A DNA stretch of 5,489 nt. It comes from Actinomycetota bacterium (GTDB lineage: Bacteria; Actinomycetota; Actinomycetes; S36-B12). The translations under genes were made by a program, and so were the position numbers. The notes under the pieces are model-generated. The model ran no database searches. It had not been told where the DNA came from and worked only from the letters and a program-made list of their open reading frames with translations. The number at the start of each line of letters is the position of its first letter. The stretch's first letter is position 1. Below, piece after piece: positions 1 through 5,489 of the stretch. The stretch covers positions 1 to 5,489 of the forward strand of contig JAQCBM010000144.1 in assembly GCA_027729865.1 (NCBI GenBank), in the 5' to 3' direction.

Positions 1-236
1 AATTTCACGGCGATCTTCGCGTGATCCCAACTCTCCCAACCGGTGTACGGAGTCGCAACGCCCATTTCCGGCAGACCGACCAGAAGCAGGCCCGTCACCA
101 ACTGGGTGAGCGCACCATGCAGCATCGCCGGGTTCACGCCCTTCTCGGCGGACCTCATCTGCACAAGGAACCCACCGACCACACTTGCCAGACCGATGAA
201 GTGCAGGATCAAGATCAGGTTGTAGACGAAATCCAC
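1..236 (-). CDS. Small integral membrane protein, N-terminal 78 residues (runs off left edge)
   Basis: This is a partial reading frame with no stop before the window edge. It starts at a GTG (236-234) encoding MDFVYNLILILHFIGLASVV. A hydrophobic helix spans about residues 3-26 and a second about residues 39-55 (LHGALTQLVTGLLLVGLPEM). A loop with GWESWDHAKIAVK follows and leads towards what should be a further helix outside the window. The start is chosen because GGGAG (248-244) lies 7 nt upstream. The ATG at 241-239 is in another frame and stops after eight codons. The gene lies 70 nt downstream of guaA on the same strand, so it is probably co-transcribed with it. I recall short membrane proteins of this look near guaA in actinomycetes, but I cannot name a family or function. 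His12, His40 and His72 sit in or near the helices, which could hint at ligand binding, but that is only inference. Confidence 0.72.
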   Translation of the reverse strand, partial: MDFVYNLILILHFIGLASVVGGFLVQMRSAEKGVNPAMLHGALTQLVTGLLLVGLPEMGVATPYTGWESWDHAKIAVK

Positions 237-243
237 GGCATTA

Positions 244-248
244 CTCCC
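244..248 (-). promoter_or_regulatory. Shine-Dalgarno site of the downstream membrane-protein gene, supplied by the repeat
   Basis: GGGAG on the minus strand lies 7 nt before the GTG start at 236. The same GGGAG occurs in each repeat copy, where it overlaps the Trp-Glu codons and the stop. Only the last copy is positioned to act as a ribosome-binding site, so the repeat has effectively carried a guaA-end sequence next to a start codon. Confidence 0.6.
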
Positions 249-263
249 ACTCGTGTCTATTTC

Positions 264-319
264 CGAGTGGCAACTACTCCCACTCGTGTCTATTTCCGAG
301 TGGCAACTACTCCCACTCG
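264..319 (-). other. Two tandem stem-loops inside the 33-bp repeat
   Basis: Each full repeat holds the perfect inverted repeat CGAGTGG / CCACTCG with a 9-nt loop. The arms are at 264-270 with 280-286, and at 297-303 with 313-319. In the guaA mRNA the first hairpin covers the last sense codons and the stop codon, and the second covers the repeated pseudo-stop. Arms of different units could also pair with one another. Neither hairpin is followed by a U-run (AAATAGACA follows instead), so a classical intrinsic terminator is not supported. An mRNA-end-stabilising, attenuating or translational role is possible but unproven. Confidence 0.55.
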
Positions 320-1872
320 ATAGTCCCCGGAGGCTTGCTCGTTACATCCAACACGACGCGGTTCACATCTGGCACTTCATTCGTGATGCGCGTCGAAATT
401 CGTGCGATGAGGTCATAGGGCAGCCGGGACCAATCTGCTGTCATGGCGTCTTCACTGGACACGGGCCGCAAAACGATCGGGTGTCCATAGGTGCGTCCGT
501 CTCCTTGCACTCCCACCGAACGGACATCCGCAAGCAGCACAACCGGGAACTGCCACACGTCGCGATCCAGCTCTGCCGCGCTGAGTTCCTCGCGGGCGAT
601 CGCATCCGCGGCACGCAGGATCCGCAGTCGGTCCTCATCGACTGCACCGATAATCCGGATCGCCAAACCCGGGCCGGGGAATGGGTGACGCCAGACGATT
701 TCCTCGGGCAAACCCAGATCGAGGCCCACGCGGCGCACTTCATCTTTGAACAGGGTGCGCAAGGGCTCTACCAGCGTGAACTGCAGATCATCGGGTAGTC
801 CGCCCACGTTGTGGTGACTCTTGATGTTCGCGGTGCCCGAACCGCCACCTGACTCGACCACGTCCGGGTACAACGTTCCCTGGACCAAGAACTCCACGGC
901 TGCACCGTCCGAGCCCTCAGCTTCCTCCACCACCTGGCGCGCAGCATCTTCGAACACGCGGATGAATTCCCTGCCGATGATTTTGCGCTTGGTTTCCGGG
1001 TCCTCTACGCCTGCAAGCTCGCGTAGGAATCGTTCCCGAGCGTCCACCACAACCAAACGCACATCCGTTGCGGCAACGAAATCGCGTTCCACTTGCTCGG
1101 CTTCCCCGGCACGCAACAGGCCATGGTCAACGAAGATGCACGTAAGTTGATCGCCCACCGCCCGCTGCACCAACGCAGCAGCCACCGCTGAATCGACACC
1201 GCCGGACAATCCGCAGATAACTCGTGACGAACCGATTTGTTCCCGAATACGTTCGACCTGCTCATCAATGACACTCGACATCGTCCAACTCGGCTCGCAG
1301 CCGGCGATGCGCCACAAGAAGTGCTCAAGCATGCGCTGACCGTGCGCGGTGTGAACTACTTCTGGGTGGAACTGAACGCCAGCCAACTGCCGAGAGGTGC
1401 TCTCGAATGCTGCGATGGGCGCGCCCTGGGTGCTGGCGAGCACCGAGAAACCTTCGGGAGCGCGCTCGACGCTGTCACCATGCGACATCCACACGTTTTG
1501 CGTCGCGGGCAACCCATCCATCAAGGTCCCGGGCTCCACCACATTCAACGATGTGCCGCCGTATTCGCTGCCCCCTGTCCGTGCAACCGATCCACCAAGA
1601 CCTTGCGCCATCACCTGGAAGCCGTAACAGATACCGAATATCGGAATGCCCAGTTCCAAGATCGCTGAGTCGAAGCTCGGAGCGCCCTCGGCGTAGACGC
1701 TTGCCGGGCCACCGCTCAAGATGATGGCGGCGGGAGCCTTGTCGCGGACTTCCTCAACGGTGATCGAGTGCGGGACGATCTCCGAATACACCCGCGCTTC
1801 GCGAACCCTCCGGGCGATCAGCTGCGCGTACTGGGCGCCGAAATCGACGACGAGAACCGGATTCCTGTCCAC
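307..1872 (-). CDS. guaA: GMP synthase (glutamine-hydrolysing)
   Basis: GMP synthase makes GMP from XMP, ATP and glutamine in the cytoplasm, the last step of de novo guanine nucleotide synthesis. The 521-residue protein has the normal length and full domain order. The N-terminal class I glutamine amidotransferase domain starts with VLVVDFGAQYAQLIARRVRE and has the catalytic Cys82 in GICYGFQ plus His169 and Glu171 in GVQFHPE. The ATP-pyrophosphatase domain has the P-loop SGGVDS at 223-228. The C-terminal dimerisation domain contains HPFPGPGLAIRI and ends in the typical PPGTIEWE. The frame stays open upstream to 2409, but conserved sequence begins only at the GTG at 1872-1870, so I start there. 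Its ribosome-binding site is weak (AGG 9 nt upstream). It follows the CD225-type gene by 32 nt and is probably co-transcribed with it. No catalytic residue appears to be missing. Confidence 0.97.
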   Translation of the reverse strand: MDRNPVLVVDFGAQYAQLIARRVREARVYSEIVPHSITVEEVRDKAPAAIILSGGPASVYAEGAPSFDSAILELGIPIFGICYGFQVMAQGLGGSVARTGGSEYGGTSLNVVEPGTLMDGLPATQNVWMSHGDSVERAPEGFSVLASTQGAPIAAFESTSRQLAGVQFHPEVVHTAHGQRMLEHFLWRIAGCEPSWTMSSVIDEQVERIREQIGSSRVICGLSGGVDSAVAAALVQRAVGDQLTCIFVDHGLLRAGEAEQVERDFVAATDVRLVVVDARERFLRELAGVEDPETKRKIIGREFIRVFEDAARQVVEEAEGSDGAAVEFLVQGTLYPDVVESGGGSGTANIKSHHNVGGLPDDLQFTLVEPLRTLFKDEVRRVGLDLGLPEEIVWRHPFPGPGLAIRIIGAVDEDRLRILRAADAIAREELSAAELDRDVWQFPVVLLADVRSVGVQGDGRTYGHPIVLRPVSSEDAMTADWSRLPYDLIARISTRITNEVPDVNRVVLDVTSKPPGTIEWE

Positions 1873-1904
1873 CCCGCGGAGCCTAGTGATTCCCGAGATC
1901 TCTC

Positions 1905-2207
1905 CTAACCGCCGCTGAACGCGCCGAGGGCCAGCAGGCCACCGATCACGACCACGTAGGCGAGAACGCCGGCGACGACGGTCAGGATGATCAGCGCCAG
2001 GGCCGCCCGCGATGTCCGCCGGGCCCGGTCGGTTTCCCCGCGCCGCAGCAGCACCTCGGTGCGGATGCTGAAGAACAGTGCAACGAGGCCGATCGGCAAG
2101 AACAACAACGCTGCAGCGAGGGCGGACCACACCAGGTAGGTCCGCGGAGGGCTCCCCGGGACCTCTGGCGCCAGTTCGGCGTCCACCTGCTGAGTTTGGT
2201 CGGTCAT
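1905..2207 (-). CDS. CD225/dispanin-family small membrane protein
   Basis: This is a 100-residue protein. Residues 1-22 are hydrophilic (MTDQTQQVDAELAPEVPG), followed by a PPRTYLVW entry into a first helix at about 24-47. A short basic loop carries LLRRGETDRARRTSRAA (about 53-69), and a second helix spans about 70-95. This layout, with PPxTYLVW, the LPIGLVAL stretch and the G-x-x-x-x-A-R-x-S-R loop, is that of bacterial CD225/dispanin domains, distant relatives of interferon-induced transmembrane proteins. Its bacterial function is unknown to me. I start at the ATG at 2207-2205, with AGGG 9 nt upstream. An upstream ATG at 2318 would add an unrelated hydrophilic stretch running across the intergenic region. 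It is the first gene of the minus-strand group, 32 nt before guaA. TM2-domain or other two-helix proteins are less likely alternatives. Confidence 0.75.
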   Translation of the reverse strand: MTDQTQQVDAELAPEVPGSPPRTYLVWSALAAALLFLPIGLVALFFSIRTEVLLRRGETDRARRTSRAALALIILTVVAGVLAYVVVIGGLLALGAFSGG

Positions 2208-2347
2208 CGAATGGAACCCTAGGCCAACGCCCGGTGGCCGGTCCGAATCGCGCCAGCGCCCACCAGATGTGACAAAAACCTCCCAAAGGGCGGATTTCCC
2301 TCCTAGCGTGTGATCCACAACACCCGATCATCGAAGGAAGGGCATCC
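2208..2347. promoter_or_regulatory. Divergent intergenic region between the guaA group and the Mo-hydroxylase operon
   Basis: This 140-bp gap separates the CD225-type gene (minus) from the small Fe-S subunit gene (plus) and should carry both promoters. Towards the plus-strand operon, TAGCGT (2304-2309) fits a TANNNT -10 box, but no good -35 box precedes it. Towards the minus strand, TTGTCA (2275-2270) resembles a -35 box without a convincing -10 partner. A short inverted repeat TGTG-ATC-CACA (2309-2319) overlaps the putative plus-strand -10 end and could be an operator half-site pair. AAGGAAGGG (2334-2342) is the ribosome-binding site of the plus-strand gene. All promoter and operator calls here are weak. 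Confidence 0.4.
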
Positions 2348-2821
2348 ATGCAACACATCTCCGTGAATGTGGATGGCACCCAGTACGAGGGGGAAGTCGA
2401 GCCGCGCACCCTCTTGGTTCACTGGCTGCGCAATGAACTGGGCAAGGTCGGAACCGTCGTGGGTTGCGACACATCTAACTGCGGCGCCTGCACCATCTTG
2501 CTGAACGGCCGCAGCGTGAAGTCATGCAGCGTCCTGGCCGTTCAGGCCGATGGCGCGAGCGTCACCACTATCCAAGGCATCTCTACCGGCGATGACTGGC
2601 ATCCGGTGCAGACCGCATTCAAGGAGTGCCACGGCCTGCAGTGCGGTTACTGCACACCAGGCATGGTGATGTCCACGATCGATCTGCTCGGGGAGAATCC
2701 GAACCCGAACGAAACCGAGATCCGCGAAGGACTGGAAGGCAACCTGTGCCGGTGCACCGGCTACCACAACATCGTCCGCTCGGTCGAAAAGGCCGCTGAA
2801 CTCATGGGAGGTGCCAAGTGA
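2348..2821 (+). CDS. coxS: [2Fe-2S] small subunit of a molybdenum hydroxylase (CO dehydrogenase CoxS-like)
   Basis: This subunit passes electrons from the molybdenum centre of the large subunit to FAD in the medium subunit. The 157-residue protein has the usual length and two domains. The N-terminal plant-type ferredoxin fold binds a cluster through Cys40, Cys45, Cys48 and Cys60 (GCDTSNCGACTILLNG). The C-terminal helical domain binds a second cluster through Cys99, Cys102, Cys134 and Cys136 (QCGYCTPGM and NLCRCTGYHNIV). All eight ligands are present. The ATG at 2348 is preceded by AAGGAAGGG, a strong ribosome-binding site. It is the first gene of the operon and overlaps the large-subunit gene by 4 bp. 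Small subunits of this family look alike whatever the substrate, so this gene alone cannot distinguish CO dehydrogenase from xanthine, aldehyde or aromatic hydroxylases. The symbol rests on the form II-like large subunit. Confidence 0.93.
   Translation: MQHISVNVDGTQYEGEVEPRTLLVHWLRNELGKVGTVVGCDTSNCGACTILLNGRSVKSCSVLAVQADGASVTTIQGISTGDDWHPVQTAFKECHGLQCGYCTPGMVMSTIDLLGENPNPNETEIREGLEGNLCRCTGYHNIVRSVEKAAELMGGAK
2806..2811 (+). promoter_or_regulatory. Ribosome-binding site that fixes the GTG start of the large subunit
   Basis: GGGAGG lies within the last codons of the small-subunit gene and 6 nt before the GTG at 2818. It supports the GTG as the true start and indicates translational coupling across the GTGA stop/start overlap. 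Confidence 0.8.
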
Positions 2822-5187
2822 CCGAAACAGTCGATACCTCAACGCCGCTTGGGCGTCCGATTAAGCGCAAGGAAGACGCCAAGCTCCTGCACGGTCGCAC
2901 CAACTGGACCGACAACATCCAACTGCCAGGCACGCTGCATATGGCGATCCTGCGCAGCCCCTACGCGCACGCGAAGATCACCAAGCTCGACGTGACGCCT
3001 GCGCTGTCGCGTCCGAATGTGATCGCTGCCTACAGCGCCGAGGAACTTGGTGATCTGAACGGATCCATTCCGTGCGTGTGGCCGGTCACCGACGACATCG
3101 TGATGCCCGACTTCCCAGCATTGGCCAAGGGCAAGGTTCGCCAGGTTGGCGACGCTGTGGCGGTAGTCCTCGCAACCGATCCCGTCCACGCCGCCGATGC
3201 CCTCGATGCCATCGAGGTCGACTACGAACCCCTCGACGCTGTGGTCGACATGGAGGCCGCGCTCGCTCCGGGTTCGGCTCTCGTGCACGACGACGCCGGC
3301 ACCAACTCCTGCTACGTCTACAACCTCGGCGGAGGGTACGACGACGTCAAGGCCAAGGCAGACGTCGTAGTCAAGCGTCGCTTCATCAACCAGCGCCTGA
3401 TCCCGGCGTTCATGGAACCGCGATCGGTCGTTGCTGCGCCGATGGGCATGAGCGACGAGATGACCGTGTGGTCCTCCACGCAGATCGCGCACGTGTTGCG
3501 CGTGCTGATGGCGCTGGTCACCGGAATCCCGGAGAACAACCTGCGCATCATCGCCCCGGACGTGGGCGGCGGCTTCGGCGGCAAACTCCAGCTCTACCGG
3601 GAGGAAGTGCTCGCCACCCAACTCGCTCGCAAGCTTGGTCGCCCGGTGAAGTGGACCGAGACCCGCAGCGAGGACATGGTCGCCACGCACCACGGTCGCG
3701 ACCAGATTCAGGACATCGAGATCGCCGCCACCAAAGACGGCAAGATCCTCGGCCTCAAGGTGGATCTGATCGCGAACATGGGCGCCTACCTCCAGATCAT
3801 CACTCCGGGTATCCCTCTGCTGGGAATGTTCATGTACCCGGCGATCTACAAGATGGACGCCTACGACTTCAAGTGCACGGGCGTGTTCACGAACACCACG
3901 CCCACCGACGCCTACCGCGGCGCCGGACGCCCGGAAGCCACGTACGCGATCGAGCGCATCGTCGATGAACTCGCCGCCGAACTCGACATGGATCCGATGG
4001 AACTTCGCGAGAAGAACTGGATCAAGCACGAGGAGTTCCCGTACACAACCGTTGCCGGCCTCACCTACGACACCGGCAACTACGAAGCAGCCACCGCCAA
4101 GGCGGTGGACCTGTTCGGCATGGACGAACTGCGCGCCGAGCAAAAGCGTCGTCGGGAGTCCGGTGATCCAGTGCAACTGGGCATCGGTATCTCGACCTTC
4201 ACCGAGATGTGCGGCCTCGCACCTTCTCGCACCCTGGGTGCGCTGAAGTACGTGGCCGGCGGTTGGGAGCACGCAACTATCCGCATGCTGCCTACCGGCA
4301 AGGTCGAACTCATCACGGGTACCTCGCCTCACGGCCAGGGCCACGAGACGGCGTGGAGCCAGATCGCGGCCAGCATCCTGGGCATTCCGGTCGAGGACAT
4401 CGAGGTGGTGCATGGAGATACGGGCCGCGCGCCTTACGGCATGGACACCTACGGTTCGCGTTCGCTCGCCGTCGGTGGTCAGGCCATCAAGAAGGCAGCG
4501 GACAACCTCATCGAGAAGGCGCGTGTTATCGCTGCGCACCAACTCGAGTGCTCCCCCGGCGACCTCGAGTTCGTGAACGGCGAGTTCAAGGTCAAGGGTG
4601 ATCCGGAGAAGTCGCAGGCCATCGGTGCGGTTGCCTTCGAGGCATTCACCGCACACAACCTGCCCGACGGCGTCGAGCCGACGCTGCAGGGTGAGGCCAC
4701 GGTGGACCCGGAGGACTTCTCCTACCCACATGGCACGCACTTGGCGGCCATGGAGGTCGATACCGAGACCGGCAAGGTCACGCTGCGCAAGTACGTCTGC
4801 GTGGACGACGTTGGCAACCAGGTCAACCCGATGATCGTCGAAGGTCAGGTGCACGGCGGGCTCGCCCAGGGCATCGGGCAGGCGCTGTACGAAGGAGCGT
4901 TCTACGACGAGGACGGTCTGCCGTTGAACGCGAACCTGTCCACGTACTTGATCCCAGCAGCACCGGATCTACCGTCGTTCATCACCGGCACCACCACCAC
5001 GCCCTCGACAACCCACCCGTTGGGCACCAAGGGCGTGGGCGAGGCCGGTGCCATCGCATCCACTCCGGCGATCATCAACGGAATCGTCGACGCCCTGCGC
5101 CCCATGGGTGTCACCGACGTCGCGATGCCGGCAACTCCGATGACCGTCTGGAAGACGATCCAAGCCGCGAAGGGAGGCCAGGCATGA
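2818..5187 (+). CDS. coxL: Molybdopterin-binding large subunit, form II CoxL-like
   Basis: This is the catalytic subunit of a xanthine dehydrogenase-family molybdenum hydroxylase. The 789-residue protein is full length. Its N-terminal domain begins GRPIKRKEDAKLLHGR and LPGTLHMAILRSPYAHAKI, typical of the family. Cofactor-binding elements in order are STQ (Gln222), VGGGFGGK (249-256), the active-site loop AYRGAGR (365-371), GQGHET (506-511), TYGSRS (544-549) and GVGEAG with the probable catalytic base Glu742. AYRGAGR is the signature of form II CoxL. Form I, the proven CO dehydrogenase, has AYXCSFR with the Cys that binds copper, and that Cys is absent here. CO oxidation is therefore not shown, and an aldehyde or aromatic substrate is possible. 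The GTG start overlaps the small-subunit stop (GTGA). The stop overlaps the medium-subunit start (ATGA). Maturation genes are not in the window. Confidence 0.93.
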   Translation: MTETVDTSTPLGRPIKRKEDAKLLHGRTNWTDNIQLPGTLHMAILRSPYAHAKITKLDVTPALSRPNVIAAYSAEELGDLNGSIPCVWPVTDDIVMPDFPALAKGKVRQVGDAVAVVLATDPVHAADALDAIEVDYEPLDAVVDMEAALAPGSALVHDDAGTNSCYVYNLGGGYDDVKAKADVVVKRRFINQRLIPAFMEPRSVVAAPMGMSDEMTVWSSTQIAHVLRVLMALVTGIPENNLRIIAPDVGGGFGGKLQLYREEVLATQLARKLGRPVKWTETRSEDMVATHHGRDQIQDIEIAATKDGKILGLKVDLIANMGAYLQIITPGIPLLGMFMYPAIYKMDAYDFKCTGVFTNTTPTDAYRGAGRPEATYAIERIVDELAAELDMDPMELREKNWIKHEEFPYTTVAGLTYDTGNYEAATAKAVDLFGMDELRAEQKRRRESGDPVQLGIGISTFTEMCGLAPSRTLGALKYVAGGWEHATIRMLPTGKVELITGTSPHGQGHETAWSQIAASILGIPVEDIEVVHGDTGRAPYGMDTYGSRSLAVGGQAIKKAADNLIEKARVIAAHQLECSPGDLEFVNGEFKVKGDPEKSQAIGAVAFEAFTAHNLPDGVEPTLQGEATVDPEDFSYPHGTHLAAMEVDTETGKVTLRKYVCVDDVGNQVNPMIVEGQVHGGLAQGIGQALYEGAFYDEDGLPLNANLSTYLIPAAPDLPSFITGTTTTPSTTHPLGTKGVGEAGAIASTPAIINGIVDALRPMGVTDVAMPATPMTVWKTIQAAKGGQA
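5172..5177 (+). promoter_or_regulatory. Ribosome-binding site of the FAD subunit gene
   Basis: GGGAGG occurs in the last codons of the large-subunit gene, 6 nt before the ATG at 5184. Motif and spacing equal those at the previous junction, which points to coupled, near-equal translation of the three subunits. Confidence 0.8.
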
Positions 5188-5489
5188 TTCCCGCAGCATT
5201 CGACTACAAGCGAGTCACTACCGTCGATGAGGCACTCGCGGCTCTTGCGAGCAGCGATGACGCCAAGATCCTCGGTGGTGGGCAGTCGCTCCTGCCGGTA
5301 CTCCGCCAGCGCCTCAATGCACCTGAGTTGATCGTCGATTGCTCGGCAATCGACGAGATCAAGAGCATCGACGCCAGCGGAGACAAGGTGACGATCGGCG
5401 CAGGTGCCACGCACCACGCGGTGATGAACGATCCGGCGGTGAAGTCCTCGGTCGAGCTCCTCGCGAAAGCGACCGAGACTGTGGCAGAC
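5184..5489 (+). CDS. coxM: FAD-binding medium subunit of the molybdenum hydroxylase (CoxM-like), N-terminal 102 residues
   Basis: This partial gene runs off the right edge. The fragment begins MIPAAFDYKRVTTVDEALAA, the standard opening of CoxM/FAD-binding subunits. It has the first FAD-diphosphate motif, AKILGGGQSLLP, at 27-38, then RLNAPELIVDCSAI and the TIGAGATHH segment at 70-78. The second FAD motif (usually around TIGG) would lie just beyond the edge, so completeness cannot be judged. The subunit takes electrons from the Fe-S clusters and passes them to a quinone, oxygen, NAD or another acceptor depending on the enzyme. Its ATG overlaps the large-subunit stop by 4 bp. Its place after the large subunit gives the order S-L-M, as is usual for form II clusters. 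Confidence 0.93.
   Translation, partial: MIPAAFDYKRVTTVDEALAALASSDDAKILGGGQSLLPVLRQRLNAPELIVDCSAIDEIKSIDASGDKVTIGAGATHHAVMNDPAVKSSVELLAKATETVAD

Larger units (their letters stand above)
242..319. repeat. Perfect 33-bp tandem repeat, about 2.4 copies, spanning the guaA stop codon
   Basis: Positions 243-275 and 276-308 are identical 33-bp units, and 309-319 is an 11-bp partial third copy (ACTCCCACTCG on the plus strand). The match breaks at 241 and at 320. Read on the minus strand, the period is 11 codons in the guaA frame, so the codons for Glu-Trp-Glu plus a stop occur three times: TAG at 309-307 (the real guaA stop), TAG at 276-274 and TAA at 243-241. The array thus looks like a duplication of the guaA 3' end extended towards the next gene. 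It fills nearly all of the 70-nt gap between the two genes. Confidence 0.95.

Noticed and set aside
242..319. CRISPR array
   Set aside because: The units are directly abutting 33-bp copies with no variable spacers, and they overlap a coding end.
264..319. Classical rho-independent terminator of guaA
   Set aside because: The stems are only 7 bp with 9-nt loops and no following U-tract in either direction.
253..798. A 181-codon plus-strand frame beginning in the repeat
   Set aside because: It is antisense to guaA, has no recognisable motif, and its N-terminus is the translated repeat.
1887..1903. GAGATCTC palindrome between the CD225-type gene and guaA as an operator
   Set aside because: It is a short 8-bp palindrome of the kind expected by chance. 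There is no second copy and no link to a promoter.
2208..2318. A 37-residue N-terminal extension of the CD225-type protein from an ATG at 2318
   Set aside because: The extension has no family features and would remove most of the divergent promoter region. The ATG at 2207 has its own AGGG at 9 nt.
1873..2409. A 179-residue N-terminal extension of GuaA in the same open frame
   Set aside because: The extension is Arg/Gly/Pro-rich, resembles no GuaA N-terminus, covers the CD225-type gene and crosses into the divergent plus-strand gene. Conserved GuaA sequence begins just after the GTG at 1872.
2839..4854. A 671-codon open frame on the minus strand
   Set aside because: It is antisense to the large-subunit gene, which has complete family motifs. 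The frame has His/Val/Arg-rich low-information sequence and arises from GC-rich codon bias.
2818..5187. Form I (copper-containing) CO dehydrogenase large subunit
   Set aside because: The active-site loop reads AYRGAGR, without the Cys of AYXCSFR, and the gene order is S-L-M, not M-S-L.

Overview
The window looks like chromosome of a GC-rich bacterium (I estimate about 60% GC by eye), most likely an actinomycete. Three things point that way: the GuaA protein resembles actinobacterial forms, a small CD225/dispanin-type membrane protein sits directly upstream of it, and two of the genes use GTG starts. No rRNA, tRNA, CRISPR array, insertion sequence or phage gene is visible.

Left half (about 1-2207), minus strand: a three-gene co-directional group. 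In transcription order it is a 100-aa two-helix CD225-family membrane protein (1905-2207), guaA for GMP synthase (307-1872), and the N-terminal part of a small integral membrane protein that runs off the left edge (1-236). Between guaA and the last gene lies a perfect 33-bp tandem repeat (242-319, about 2.4 copies) that starts inside the guaA stop region. Every copy repeats the last codons of guaA and an in-frame stop, each full copy carries a 7-bp stem-loop, and the last partial copy provides the Shine-Dalgarno sequence of the downstream gene.

Middle (2208-2347): a 140-bp divergent intergenic region that should hold the promoters of both gene groups. Only weak candidate signals can be read.

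Right half (2348-5489), plus strand: a tightly coupled operon for a molybdenum hydroxylase of the xanthine dehydrogenase/CO dehydrogenase family. The order is small [2Fe-2S] subunit, large molybdopterin subunit, then the start of the medium FAD subunit, which is cut by the right edge. The genes overlap by 4 bp at both junctions, and each downstream start has a GGGAGG ribosome-binding site 6 nt upstream. Electrons would flow from the Mo centre in the large subunit through the two Fe-S clusters of the small subunit to FAD in the medium subunit. The large subunit carries AYRGAGR at the active-site loop, and the order is S-L-M. Both are hallmarks of the so-called form II CoxL group, not the form I (AYXCSFR, M-S-L) enzymes proven to oxidise CO, so the true substrate is open.

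Most of the window is ordinary housekeeping and metabolic sequence. The most unusual feature is the stop-codon-containing tandem repeat at the 3' end of guaA.
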